A stretch of DNA of 64,000 nucleotides from Calvatia gigantea (Eukaryota; Basidiomycota; Agaricomycetes; Agaricales; Lycoperdaceae): contig JACAAK010000010.1 of NCBI GenBank assembly GCA_025093985.1, positions 397,501 through 461,500 on the forward strand, read 5' to 3'. The number at the start of each line of letters is the position of its first letter. The stretch's first letter is position 1. Position numbers and translations under genes: made by a program. A model generated the notes under the pieces. It did no database searches and was not told where the DNA came from. It saw only the letters and a list, made by a program, of their open reading frames with translations. Shown here piece after piece: positions 12,308 to 24,580 of the stretch.

Positions 12308-13172
12308 GATAAGATGAGTGAACGTAGATAGGGGGCGTGTAGCCGTAATAGTGTGATGTGAAAGAAGCAGCCAAGAATCTCCTTGGTACTCTCTGAAACA
12401 AGGACAAGACGTAAGGAGTCTGAGGTTTCACCCACGACTTGTCTTACATAGTCAACTGGGTATGAAGCGTAAAGTAAGCGCAAAGTTCCCGTGAATATTT
12501 GTGCACATCCCGATGTCTTGGGGCCATTGGTCACTGCGCTGAGCGCTGAACGTTGAACTCTCAGTGAAATTTCGGTCAAGACTCAATTCACCTGGACAGG
12601 GGCTTCTCAGGTTTGTCGGTGACGTCATGATGGTCGCGAGGGTCACGGGAGATGCCGGACAGGTCTCCCAGGTCCCAGTACCCCTTTCTGATCTCGTGAC
12701 AATGGGGATTGAAACACGCCCGTAGAGGGGAGATTGTAGCTGCTATTCATTAATGCGAGGCTATATCTTCCACGAAAAATGCGGGATCACACGAGACCAG
12801 TGGTCAAGGTAGCGACACAGACATGACACTGACAAGGGACTGTTTTTGCTCTGATGCAACAGTTTTTTTTTTGCACAACGAGCGAAACTAGGATTCGTTC
12901 ATTGTTGCAACGTGTTACTTGTTCGGAGCACAGATTCACGCAACGGTTCTGCACGGTATCTACGCTCAAGAAACGCCAGTTTTTAAACTTTGGGCGTCCA
13001 GCTTCAAGTTCAGAGCTTCAAGGGTCACTAGTCACCATTTCGGTCTGCTCCCAGGGTGCCAACAAGCGATCAGCTGAACAGCCTCAGGGGAACTGTTGCT
13101 AGAGCCACAGTTGTTGTCAATCTCCAGTCCCCCCTTTCAACACCACGACCATCGTTCTAGTCCAACTCAAAG
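12308..13172. promoter_or_regulatory. Shared upstream region of the two divergent CYSTM-like genes
   Basis: The two CYSTM-like paralogues are transcribed away from each other across this 865-bp interval. I see no clear TATA box at the expected distance for either. Open frames inside it overlap on both strands and look random. Confidence 0.4.
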
Positions 13173-13577
13173 ATGTCCTCCGGGTACACATATTACGGTC
13201 CACCCATTGAGAAACCGGGTCCAGTCCACCAAGGTGGTGGGTGGAATCAGCAACGTAAGCACCCCTTTTTCGCAATAGAAAACTTGCGCTCACAGAGTGA
13301 TTATTAAATAGCTTCATATGGCTCGCCGATGCCTCAGCCATACTATCAGCAACAACAACCCCAATATCACCCGCAGCCGCAGGTTGTTTACGTCCAACCC
13401 CCCCCAGCTAAACAGTCTTCGGATTCGTGCTGCCTTCCCTGTGCTTGGTACGTTTGGAGTTTTTGGGGATTGCCACTTCACCGCTGAGCGCTGAATACTG
13501 ACGGTTGGTACCTTTGCGACAGTTTGGCAGGGATCTGCACTGCATGGCTGTGCTGCCCTTGTTGTCTTTGCTGCTAG
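13173..13577 (+). CDS. CYSTM-like small protein with cysteine-rich C-terminus, paralogue 2
   Basis: Three exons: 13173-13254, 13312-13447, 13523-13577, giving 90 residues. The N-terminus is MSSGYTYYGPPIEKPG. The middle is rich in Pro, Gln and Tyr (PQPYYQQQQPQYHPQPQ), then VVYVQPPPA, and the tail runs CCLPCACLAGICTAWLCCPC ending in LCC. Intron phases are identical to paralogue 1 (11917-12307), so the pair arose by inverted duplication. Known CYSTM proteins sit in membranes by this tail; the role here is inferred only. Cysteines in the tail: eleven, many in CC pairs. Confidence 0.82.
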
Positions 13578-14062
13578 GTCCCCTTGTTGTATTTTGGGGC
13601 TCCAGCAATAGACCAGATGCAGTATGTGATCTTTATCACCATTGGGTAGGAATCTTTGCTTCCCCTTCTACCAAGAACCTTTGCCCTTCTGTCTTGTCAA
13701 ACTGTATTAGATGTAACCCTTCTTTTTTACGGCGCTGTCTTGTGCGATGTAACTGAATGTGAATGAACAGCTGGTGTATCAGATCACTGTCAGCGATACA
13801 TACATACCAACCTCGAAAATAGCCGCATCAGGTCAAGGATATCTTATTGCAATTGTTGTTCAAGGTAACAGGTATGTAACGAATGACTAGGGTAAAATAT
13901 GGGTAGAATACTTAGTGAGAGTGGGACGCAGTATGAACAATTGCGTAGAACAAAGCATGCAGAAAAAGCGGGAAAATGTCATGAAGAAACCCGTCATAGT
14001 GATAACGGAGAGACTACCCAGATATCCAAAGCATTGAAAGTTCAGAAATCACATGGTCGGCC
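13578..14062. other. Convergent intergenic region
   Basis: Holds the 3' ends of the plus-strand CYSTM-like gene and the minus-strand BTB/CAP-Gly gene. A plus-strand open frame at 13899-14207 overlaps the CAP-Gly 3' end and is a shadow. Confidence 0.5.
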
Positions 14063-17000
14063 TCATAGATCTTCGACTGCGTCAACAACATACAGAACTT
14101 GCTGGGGCCTTACAAATAGTCCTCTCGACTCGGCCCCAGATGCGTCAGATACTGCGGGACTCACGCTCCGCATTCTCTTCATCCTCTCCATCCCTATCAT
14201 TAGTTGATCTCCTTCACGTTTGAGCCCGCCCTTGTCCTTCGACCATATGGACACAGAACTTCCTCCATCAACCCGCCTTCTACGCGTGGCTCGGTCATCA
14301 TATGCATAATCCCAATCCGTTCCTCTGTTTCCAATTTCAAAGTACCGGATACCGCCCCAAGTCCCGTCATTCCATTGGGTACCTTGCCACCCACCATCGA
14401 TATCACGATCGGCCCAACTCTCACCGAGAGGAATGGGAACCTCCACACCAACCCATGGCCCATATTCTCCCTCCACTTCACCTATATAACGCGCATAGGC
14501 CTTAAACCGCTTCCGCTTGGACGACACAATACATGGGATACCAACATCCAGCGTCGCACCCCGCGGGACTCCATCTGTCGGCAGGGGTGAGGGTAAAGCC
14601 TGTTCTTCGGCCTCAGCAGGAAGCGGCGGTTGTGGTTTGTCAAGCCGACGGGATTTATCTATCGAGCCATCCGAGTTTCGGGAAGTCGACACGGGGGGTA
14701 CAACATCGGCAGTGATGGTCTCGTTTGACCTTTTCTTTTTGATCGTCGCATTACTACTGCTCGAGGCCGTGCTGTCCGTCTTCTTATGTTCATTCGCATT
14801 GGACTCTGCGGAAGGCGTCCGAGGTTTAATCGTAATCGTGCTTGTTGTGTTCTTCAATTCATCCTGAGTTTCATCTCCGTGAATTTCCTTATTATCAGTA
14901 GGCAAGGGTGTAGCTGGCTTGGCATCAGCGGGCGAGGCAGGTGCACTCGAAGTGGGCGAGACCTTCTGTGATGACGGAGCAGAAGTCTTTCTTCCACTGA
15001 CACCACCAGCGGCGGCGACCTTCTTGATAGAGGACGCAGACCTGACAGACCTGATAGTTGGTTGTCTAGCCTTGGCCGCTGCGGGACTGAGTTTCGTAGG
15101 ATCAACGGAAGGAAGGGGAGGCGGAGCGGCTTTTGAGACGGAGCTCTTTGCAGTTCCATAAGCACTACTACTTGCAGTGCTTGTGACAGAGCTAACCGAG
15201 GCACCAGAGACCTTGCGTACCCTGGGCGAGATGGGTGAGGTTCGTTCAGGACCCGCGGTACGCGCACTGGAGGTAGAAGCTGCAGATGACTTCCTGCTAC
15301 GGGCGTGAGGGGTTGAGAGGCCCGAACTTGCAGTACGATAACTTGCAGAACTCTCTGTTGTGACAGTCGAGCTCCTATGATTGCTCGTCGAAGCTGTTGA
15401 AGTCGTCGAGACACTGGACGTTGGTCGAGACGATGAAGTAGTAGTTGAGCGAGCGGTGGAAGTCCTCGAAAGGGTACTTGCTGTTGATGTGCGCGTACTT
15501 CCACGTGAAACCGGCCGTGAAGCCGAGGTTGTGGTCGACTTGGCTAGGCTTTGACGACTGGTCACGGATATCGTGGGTTTACGCGCCCCGGAAGCGTGGG
15601 AACGTAATGATGCTGATGAGGGTTTGTTCCGAGTAAGATTAGGATTAGCACTCGGTGATGCCGAGACACGAGAAGCTGCACTAGCGATGCCCGTCCGTGT
15701 GATCAGCGTCTTTTTGACAGGAGTAGATGATGCCGAATCGGGTTCGGTAGGGGCCTCGGAGTTGGCAATGCTCTCTCGATCATCATCATCTTGGAGAGGA
15801 TCAGCATCACTGAGGATACTCTTTTGGTCAGCCTCTTCATCATCATCATTAGCATCATGTGGGAGGTTCAGGGAAGGTTGAGTAGGAGAAGAGAGCTCCT
15901 CTGGGTTAGTGGCAGGGGATGCTGGGGTGAGTTTTGAATCTGGACGTTCCTTCATGGAGTCTCTTGCACGGGTTGCTTCGACAATTCTACGAGCGGGAGA
16001 CATTCCGGTGTTAACTGTGTCGGCTCTGGACGATCGGCCGATGGTACTATCGCTCGCGGCAGAACTAGTGGTAGCGGTGCTTCTGGCACTACGGATGGAG
16101 CTCGCAGAGGAATGAACACTGGCATTGTCTCTAACGGAGGCGGTTCCTTTCCGAGGAGGTAAGTGGCGACTGAGAACACTGACGCGCATGCTACTGGCGG
16201 CTTCGCTATCAGCATCAATGCGGGAGGTGTGGGGGTGGTTAGAGATAGGGCGAAGGTGGTTATTGGGGGGTTTGTTGCGGGGAGAACCACGAGTTGAAGG
16301 CATAAGACTGAGAAGGTCATCTATGGGAACTTCCATATCTACAGACAAATGAGAAAAGGCGTCGTTTTAAGTTAATGGTTTGCTTACAGTCACTGATTTC
16401 CTGTATTGCCCATCCTTCGAGAGAGTCGAAGCCATGCTCGTGCCTTATTTGCACCCATCTCTTGCTAATCCACTTGAGGAGCTCAATGCGCGTTTGTTCA
16501 ACTCGCTGACGAATCGGAGAAGTGGAGGAGAGGAAGGCAGAGTTGGGCTCTGTAGGATGGGGTTTAAGAAGAACGGAAGACACTAGAGTCTACAAGATGT
16601 TAGACGAAGAAATAAGAGAAAAAAAAGGTAAGGGAACCCATACCTGATACAGAGCGGGAGCCCAGGTTTCCTTGACACCCCGGAGTATGGCGGCCATCGC
16701 CCAGTCAACACGCTCAATATCACCGAACCGGGAACCATCACCCTCCATAATCTCGATCCATTCCTCGCTGGAAAATGAAGCTTCAGATTCTTTACAAATG
16801 ACCTCATCAATCAGCTTCCTCCCAGTAAGGATCATATCGCGAACGACGTCGGCCCACGGGTCAATATTACTGGCGAGCTTGACAAGGGCGTGTTCCGCAG
16901 AAAAGAGAAGGGGAAAGGCGTTCTGTGGGGTGGTTCGTTTCGCGACACCCTTGAGGAGAGACTCTCGAAGTTTAGGGTTGAGTGTTGCAAATTCTTGGGT

Positions 17001-18240
17001 GCACCACCCTTCACCAAAGAGACCGACAAGAGCGCGTCGTGCACCACGCTCTAAGTTGGTGTTTTTCACGTCCTCTTCGAGGGAAAATTCAAGAACGCGG
17101 GGGACACGACGTGCACATTGGCGACAACGGCAACCTCCAGTGCCCCACTTGCTTCCTGTGAGACGCTCGTATTCTTGAAAGGGTAAGAATGCATGGAAGA
17201 GGCCGTGAAGCATTTCATGGGCGATGCGTGCCTGAATTTCATCGTGGAGGGTGGAAAGGGAGAGATAGAGGGCGGCTCTAAGGATAGCGAATGCGGTGGA
17301 GAGATCGTATGACCGGTGGGAAAAGATGAGCGTTCCTGTGTAGATGAAGCCGAGGGTGAAATGGAGGGAGGGGGGAGTGAATGGCGGAGAGGGGAGAGTG
17401 AGAGTAGGAACCTCCCCCTGTGTTGTCGATGACTTTGTTGGCCAGGAGACGAGGGCGTCATGAAAATATGGACAACGAGATACAAGGACAAATCTGTGGG
17501 AGGAGAAAATGGCTGTAGTACTTTCGTGATTGCTGGAGGAGAAATTTCCGGAGAGGGCAATGCGTACGTCCGAGTAAAGACGAGACCGCCACATATAAAC
17601 GAGATCCTTGCGAAGTTTGTCTATACGAAGGTCCTCGGCATCGACGTCTTGACCGAGACCACGAGAGTCCGCGGAATCGAAAAGAAACTCGAATGCCTCA
17701 CCAAAGCCCTGACCTGTGTAGAGATATTCGAGCTCATTTGAGAAGAGGGCAGGGTTGATGGAAGTGGAAATTCGAAGCAAGGAGGTATTCGGGTTAAGAG
17801 CTGGTGGAGACGCTGCACGCAATGGTGAAGGACTGCGGGAAGTGCCCGCGGGCAGAGGAAGCGAAAAGGCAGACTGGGATTGATAGCCGGTTGGCGAGTG
17901 CGAGTACGGCGTCGGGGACGTGATGGGATTGGGTCTAAACGAAAAATACCGGCTCTGAAAGCTCGGAGGGGCGCGGGCGTATACAATGGCTTAGGCACGG
18001 TCAGTAGAAGCAGAGTAATATACACGACTGGATAAACAGACCCTTATGGCCCCAAACCTCGTCGATAACCTTCTCCTCGTCGTCCTCCGCAGTGAGCTCC
18101 CATACGACATCGGGAAATCGGTCCTTGGTTCTACGGAATAACTCCTCGAGATGCTGTTGCCAAGTCGTCAGTGAGTTTTTGGTAGCCTCTGCCAGACCCG
18201 GGGGTGGGGGTGTTGCAAGTGCAACGGCAGTGGGGGGCAT
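14063..18240 (-). CDS. BTB/POZ plus CAP-Gly fusion protein
   Basis: Four exons: 18240-18042, 17989-16644, 16589-16388, 16338-14063, giving 1340 residues in one frame. The N-terminus (MPPTAVALATPPPPGL) leads into a short helical part. A BTB/POZ domain lies at about residues 200-330 (SDVRIALSG, FSSHRFVLVSRCPYFHDAL, TLGFIYTGTL). A long Ser/Thr/Ala-rich basic region, probably disordered, covers about 600-1150. A CAP-Gly domain lies at about 1178-1252 (YIGEVEGEYGPWVGVE, then WNDGTWGGIRYFEI, the equivalent of the GKNDG groove that binds C-terminal EEY/F of tubulin or EB proteins). So it probably links microtubules to a BTB-mediated dimer or a cullin-3 ligase. Read as single frames this would be three separate proteins; the introns at 16590-16643 (phase 0) and 16339-16387 (phase 1) join them. 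Confidence 0.87.
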
Positions 18241-18427
18241 CGTCGACTACGACGACGATGACGACGACAGCAACGATGGCGATGACGGCAATGACGACGA
18301 AAAGGAGGGCCTTATTGTCACTCCCAGTGGCGAGGGACACCACAACCAACAATGAGGCAGAGCACGTGACCTGGCCTCATATCAAGCTTGCAAGTCTTGC
18401 AGTTCGGCCAAAATTCGGAATTTCAGG
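18241..18427. promoter_or_regulatory. Compact divergent promoter between the BTB/CAP-Gly gene and ATG7
   Basis: Only 187 bp separate the two start codons. Positions 18241-18303 are a GAC/GAT-rich trinucleotide-like tract that directly touches the CAP-Gly ATG and probably lies in its 5' UTR. No TATA box is evident for either gene. Confidence 0.5.
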
Positions 18428-20852
18428 ATGCCTCTCGTCCAGTTCGTCCCCTTTGCATCTGTCGTGCAGCCAGCTTTCTGGCATGCCCTATCAGAACTCA
18501 AGATCAACACTCTCAAACTCGCAGATGACGAAGTAGATATGTCGGCAACCTATTCTGTTGGACGGTCGGTGACAGACAGGGAGACCGGCAGACAGATTGA
18601 TCTTGGATGTACTATCTCTGTTGGTGCAGAGTCTTTCGACAAAGACGCAAAGCTACATCCGGGAAGTGTCGCTGTGCATGGTAACCTCAAGAATTACAAT
18701 ACTATTGAAGATTTCAAGTCCGCAGATAAGACTGCGCTCTTCAACGCCCATGCCCAGAAGATCTGGGATCGTATCATCTCGACCCGCGACTCTTCGCTTA
18801 TCAACAGCTTCTTCCTTATATCTTTTGCCGATCTCAAGAAGTACAAGTACTACTACTGGTTCGCCTTCCCCTCATTTGTGGCCAAACCCGCATGGGAGAT
18901 TGCCAATGGATGGTCGCTGGCCATCGACCACTTCTCCAATGATGCCGTACGTGTGCACGACCCCTCGATGTCAACCCTTCACTTTTACTCATCTCTCTCC
19001 AGCTAACGGCTATTCACTCTGCCCTGCGCTCACGACCTACCATTCTCCCTTTCTTCCTCATTCACAACTCACAAATCGCCCCCATCGAGGACTACTCGTC
19101 CTTCTTCGCCTCAGTCCCCCCAGAACAGCAGACGATTGCTTTTATAGATCCCACAGCTGATCCTGCCAACCCTGGCTGGCCCCTCCGCAACCTCCTCGCT
19201 TACCTCCATGCCCTCTATCCCCAATCCACCTCCACTCTTCGCATCCTCTGTTGGCGTGATCTCGACATCCCCCCTAACGGAAACTGGAACAGTCGTTTTG
19301 GCGTCCTCTCAGTGGCCCCCTCCGATGTCGATTCCACTACTCGCCCATCCGCCGTAGGCTGGGAGAAGAACCCTCATGGAAAGCTCGGTGCCCGTCTCGC
19401 AGATCTCGCTCCTATGATGGACCCCACCAGACTCGCAAACCAAGCTGTCGATCTCAACCTCAAACTGATGCGATGGCGCATTCTCCCTTCACTCGATCTT
19501 GAGAAGATATCGTCCACCAGGTGTCTTTTGCTCGGTGCTGGAACTCTCGGGTGCTACGTTGCTCGTACTTTGATGGTAACCCCCTTCCTTGCTTCATCTC
19601 CACCCTCTTCTTAACTGATTTCGCTTCAGGGCTGGGGAGTTCGCACCATTACCCTTGTTGACTCCGGCTGCGTTTCTTTCTCCAATCCCGTCCGCCAACC
19701 GTTGTTTGAATTCGAAGACTGCCTCAATGGAGGTAAGCCCAAGGCAGAGTGCGCTGCCGCTCGCCTCAAGAAGATATTCCCCGGAATCGTATGTTCAAAT
19801 CCTCTAATCTATCGCTTTTTCGTTAATTTCTTTCCAGGATGCCACAGGTCATATCCTTGCGATACCTATGCCCGGTCACCCGATACCTGACAACCCAACT
19901 TCTCTCGACAATACCAAAGCTGACATCGCCAAGCTCGAAAAACTTATCGATACCCACGATGCCGTATTCCTCCTCATGGACTCAAGAGAAAGTAGATGGC
20001 TCCCAACTGTCATTGGCGCTGCCAAAGGAAAGGTACTAAGCAATCAACGTCAACATCCGCGTGAAATTGATGTTGACTCATCTCTTTTTTTTTTCAATAA
20101 TAGATCGTCTTGAATGCTGCCCTCGGCTTTGACACTTTCCTCGTCATGCGGCATGGCGCACGTGCCTCTTCAACAACTATACAACGCCTCGGATGCTACT
20201 ACTGCAATGACATCGTCGCTCCCGCTGACGTATGTCCCTATACATTTTTTTATTGGCTATCTATCCCTGACAGCCCATTAGTCGCTCACCGACAGAACCT
20301 TGGATCAAATGTGTACCGTCACTCGTCCGGGCCTCGCTCCAATAGCAGCCTCAACAGCCGTGGAACTACTTGCATCCCTCCTCCAACATCCTCTGGGGTG
20401 CGTCATATATCTGCTCACATTGTTGTTTTCCGAGGGACTGACTGTGGAAGGGCAGTATCCACGCTCCGGCTCCACCTCCCAACCAAGATCTCGGACAATC
20501 AGCGGATGACGGTACGAGTAGTGTTCTAGGAAGTGTTCCCCACCAGCTTCGTGGCTACCTTGCCCAATTCCGCAATTTACCTCTTGTGGGAGCGGCATAT
20601 GATAAATGTACCGGTTGCAGTGAAACGGTAAAGAGGCGCAAAAACATATGTCAATCAGTTGCCATATCTGACCATCTGCAACAGGTTCTTCAAGCCTACG
20701 AGAAAGAAGGCTTCGATATGCTTCTAAGAGCTTTTAACGACCAAAAGTATCTTGAAACGCTGACGGGATTGGACAAGCTGTTCGATGAAGGCGAAGCTGT
20801 ACTAGAAAGTGTTGATTGGGAAGAGGACGGCGCGGCGGATGATGATTTCTAA
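18428..20852 (+). CDS. ATG7: Autophagy E1-like activating enzyme ATG7
   Basis: Eight exons: 18428-18946, 19003-19575, 19630-19788, 19838-20032, 20104-20229, 20282-20397, 20456-20627, 20685-20852, giving 675 residues, a normal ATG7 length. ATG7 activates Atg8 and Atg12 with ATP and passes them to Atg3 and Atg10 in the cytosol. The N-terminal domain starts [19 protein letters not shown]. The adenylation domain has the nucleotide loop [14 protein letters not shown] (about residue 350), [18 protein letters not shown] and [12 protein letters not shown]. The catalytic cysteine is in [13 protein letters not shown] (Cys about 535, codon 20312-20314). CYYC and CTGC pairs fit the zinc-type cysteines of E1 enzymes. 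The C-terminus is acidic ([13 protein letters not shown]), as in homologues. All introns keep the frame. Confidence 0.96.
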
Positions 20853-21724
20853 TATAAATGTACATGTGCATACCCACAATGCCGAGGGCCTATCAAAACC
20901 GTGGCCGAAAATCAACCCGAGGACAATCCGTCTACAGGGAGGCTCGCGAAGAGTAGCCCTTACCTCCCACAAAATCCACCCTCTTCTTATATTGCCGCGC
21001 TGTTATTTGTCCGTGGACAAACGTCTCAATAGCTCTAACACCGATACCCCCAGTCGCAACGTGATTCTGTTATGGCTCACCCTGGTGATTCGCTAATTCT
21101 GGTCGGAAGAAGAAAAACCAACATGGCGACGGCCTAATACAGCCAATGTTGTTCACCTTTAATAGCTAAGACTTGCCTTTGCTGGCACTTGTCACCGCAC
21201 CTCATTTATTGATCATCCACAACTGGAAGCCTTCGTAAGCAGGCGTTATCTCGTTGATACTTATACGATGACCGCTTAGGCGAATGGTTCGGTAGGTAGG
21301 CTCAGTTAGCGATCCCTAGCGAGAGAGAAAGTGCGAATCGGAGCCGCCCTCCGCTGACGGATCCGGCCCGTATACACCCCTAGCTGCCTGAAACTCGTTT
21401 TCAATGTTGAGTGTTGATGATTCTGCACGGGGTGATGCTCCCCACGGCGTTTTTAAATCTGCGCCCAACGGTCAGCAGACACGTTGCAGCGAAGAACAGT
21501 GCGAGAACCCATGGTTGGACCCAAAGGGTAGGGATTGAGCCTGACCGGCGTTCAAAAATTTCGTATACTTCCCCGAAAGCCAGTGTCCCGCGGAATGGCA
21601 TGGCGGGGGATTCCGAGGGTGTATTTCTGTGCATCCGAGGAGGTTTTGTCCGTCGGGTGAATCAAGACAGAAAATGCGTTCCGGTAGTGATTATCCCGCG
21701 GCACAGCCAGGGTTACCGGTCGCC
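20853..21724. other. Intergenic region between ATG7 and the F-box-like gene
   Basis: No supported gene. Open frames at 21401-21634 (-), 21411-21770 (+) and 21552-21896 (-) overlap one another and the promoter of the next gene, and none shows a domain. Confidence 0.5.
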
Positions 21725-21730
21725 TATAAG
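21725..21730 (+). promoter_or_regulatory. TATA box of the F-box-like gene
   Basis: TATAAG, 37 nt before the ATG at 21767. This spacing, like that of two other genes in the window, is the main reason for preferring the 21767 start over the in-frame ATG at 21874. Confidence 0.45.
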
Positions 21731-21766
21731 TATATCTCGCTCTCTCGCTAGTCGTTCTCGACCAGA

Positions 21767-23436
21767 ATGAGACCCCCCGCCTGTACCGTCGGTAAGCCCC
21801 TCCCGTTTCTTCACCCGCGGCCTTGGCTGACCATTTAAAAGCGCACCGTGTTTCTAAACAGTGCCCCCAGCTAATGAATGTCGTTACGATGTCCAAGGTA
21901 CTTGCCCTGTAACTCCCGTTCCCCCGTTTTTCTGAGTTTTTTTTTTAGGATGTCTACCCGATTCGGCGTGCCCAACTCATTCATCATCCTCGCGCATGCA
22001 AACCGTTAGGACCAATAACCCTTCTCCCCGCAGAGATCCTCGCCAACATCTTTCTCTACTCTGTCTCTGGAGCGTCCGAGGCCAGTGCAAGCAATGCGGC
22101 CCTCGTTTTGACGCAAGTGTGTTCTTCCTGGAGGAGAGTTGCACTTGCTATTCCACAGCTTTGGGAAAATCTCAATCTCAGTCTGACCATCAAGCCGACA
22201 CTGCCGTCCAACTCTCCGTTCGCACGGCCTCCATCTGCATCTTCGAAAACGCCGCGGGCTCTTGCAAGCTTAGCTTCTCTCTGGTTTGAGCGGGCACGCA
22301 ACCAGCTTCTTTCCGTTTCAATCGAGCTCACCGCGAGCGGGGCCGCTGCCACACACGACGTTTCTTCGTCGCTCGCTAGCCCCATCCTTTCCAATGCACG
22401 AGCTATTCGACACCTCTCTATCTCTGTTACGTCCAGTTCTCAGCTGCAAAGATTCCTCACATCAGAGGGTGCTGATTTTGCCAATCTCGAATCTCTATCA
22501 CTTTCCATCCGGCGTTTCGATACCAACTCTTCATCGCCCATCACCGTCTTCAACAGTTCGCCTCGGTTGACTCGAGTGTCATTTGATTTCAGTGGCCTCC
22601 CACCATCGCCGTCATTAATCCAGCTCCCGTGGTCCCAGCTCAAGCAATTTGACATGACTGGCGCCAGCATCCTACCGGCCGACGAGTTTCACACCCTTCT
22701 GTCTACTTGCGTGGACCTCCGCAGGGCATCAATCTGGGTTGAAGATGCTGTAGATAAAGAGGTTAGGCTCGCCGATGAGGTCGCTGCAATCACACTTCCG
22801 AGCCTCACGAAACTCTCCATATCATTTTACGGGCGTGATGAAAAGACCGCAAATTCACTCCTAAGCGCCTTCAACCTTCCTCATCTCCGGCACTTCCATT
22901 TCTTCTCGGGCTTCATCACCCTACCCTTCATGCCAACCATTAATTCTCATCAACTCGAAACTCTCGTACTCTCCGGGGTGAATGTTTCCGCGGAAGCCTT
23001 CCTCACCTTTGTCGCTGCCCATTCCTTGCTTCATTCCCTCACACTCGATCTCAGATATTTTGATGAAGATAATATTTCTAACGTCCTCGGTATCCTCGCA
23101 GCTGGCCGGTCGACCCCTCGCTTTCTACCACATCTCACCAACTTGTCGCTATGGACACGAGATATTTCATCGTGTTCCTCAGCCCTCTCACACATGGTTT
23201 GCGCCAGGGGTCGTTATAGCTCTTCTCGCGGGGACCTCGTGCGTCTTGTGCTCTATCTCGCACGTCAACAGCACGGTGCTTGTTGTTATTTCTCGACTTG
23301 CGGTAAACCTTCGAGTGGGAGTCTTACACGGCTTGATGACATCCTTGCTGTTGTTGACCTTTGTGAATCTACTGGGGGGATTGAGCTTTATGTAAGTGAT
23401 GTGGGGCTGAATGAAGGGATTTATGAGGTTGCATAG
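21767..23436 (+). CDS. F-box-like protein with leucine-rich-type body
   Basis: Preferred model: exons 21767-21791, 21862-21897 and 22010-23436, 495 residues. The F-box-like core is ITLLPAEILANIF followed by VLTQVCSSWRRVALAIPQLW, the layout of the large agaricomycete F-box-like family. The body has repeated Leu-rich strands (IRHLSISV, LESLSLSIRRF, LETLVLSGVNV, LHSLTLDLRYF, LTNLSLWTRDI) that suggest an irregular LRR-like solenoid. Such proteins usually bridge a substrate to an SCF ubiquitin ligase; no substrate can be named. The N-terminus is uncertain: an alternative uses ATG 21874 with a 51-nt intron (21898-21948). Family expansion and fast divergence are typical of this group. Confidence 0.75.
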
Positions 23437-24580
23437 TGAATTTTATGTAGGTTGTTTCTTTTTGGGTTTATAGTTGCATCTTGTTGTGTTATGGCATTGG
23501 GTTTTATATGTAAACTTGCATTAGTGGTTCAACTCAACTATGTTTTTGCAATATGGACACAATTCATCCTGGATATGGTGTCAGTAAAAAACCAACTTCA
23601 TCAAGAGAAACCTCCTTTTCTTATTAAATTCAATAAGATCAAATCAGATGGGTCAGACAAACCCCAACCTTATTCTGCCTCATTTATTCTTATTTTCTGT
23701 GATAAAGTGTAATCTATAGCCAAGATTCTTATTCCATCTTATTGAATGTAATCAACAAGCTATGTTCTCATTGAATGTGTGATAAATTGATAGTTTTCTT
23801 ATTCAGATTTCAAAGCCAGATAATAAGTTCAATATCCCAATCACAATCTGTTGAGACAAGAAGACTACTAGCATGTATGTACAGTAGTGGAGGGGAATCA
23901 TACTTAGTTGAGGGTGTAGTGAAGTAGATTGAGTACTAAGAGTGGGTTGTATGAAGAAGTAGAAGACTAGAATTGTCTAAAGGATATACACATAATACAT
24001 AGTATTATGAACTTACCACATCCCTGGACTCTTCTTATTTGCATATTAACCATATTCCTTACTATATTACCTTTTCTCCTCAGACTTTCTTATCTTCACT
24101 TCTCTATCTTTATTTATTAACACATGTAGTTCTAGTTCACCTTCTTATGACTCATTCTGAGTCATGTTTCTGTTTATACCCCATATTCCCACCAGTGGAC
24201 TTCTATCTACTTGTCTCCCTCTTCTTATGACTTATATCACTTCTTTTCCATTCATTACTTATTCCCTATGACTCCTTAGATTACCAATTAACCCATAGTA
24301 GTCTCCCATTGACTCATACCCCTTTACTACATAATTACTCATCTCTTATGTGTAGCTAGTATATAAGACTTAAGTAGTACCTTTGTATTACCTTAGGTTA
24401 TTCTAGTAACAAGCTTCCTTATCTTCACTCATCTGCTACAAGGTTAACAACCTTGGGAACTGCAGTGGCACTTAACTTGGACTTCTCAGACAAGCACAAG
24501 CTTCTACTCAAGGGAGCAATCTGAAGTCTGTACAGAAGTCATTGAGGCTTGCCAATACTCCTGGGCTATAGCATTGAAGG
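23437..24580. other. AT-rich start of the transposon cluster, with relic LTR sequence
   Basis: GC content falls sharply right after the F-box-like gene. Positions about 23849-24035 resemble the Copia LTR of element D in the same (antisense) orientation: TGTTGAGA start, a GTGGAGGGGAATCATACT-like block, AATTGTCTAAAGGATATACAC and CATCCCTGG. Further right (about 24120-24410) short blocks recall the element B LTR. Both are old and truncated. No gene is supported. Confidence 0.45.

Noticed and set aside
14854..15504. 216-codon minus-strand frame
   Set aside because: Second-frame shadow of the Ser-rich linker of the BTB/CAP-Gly gene; low-complexity coding keeps other frames open.
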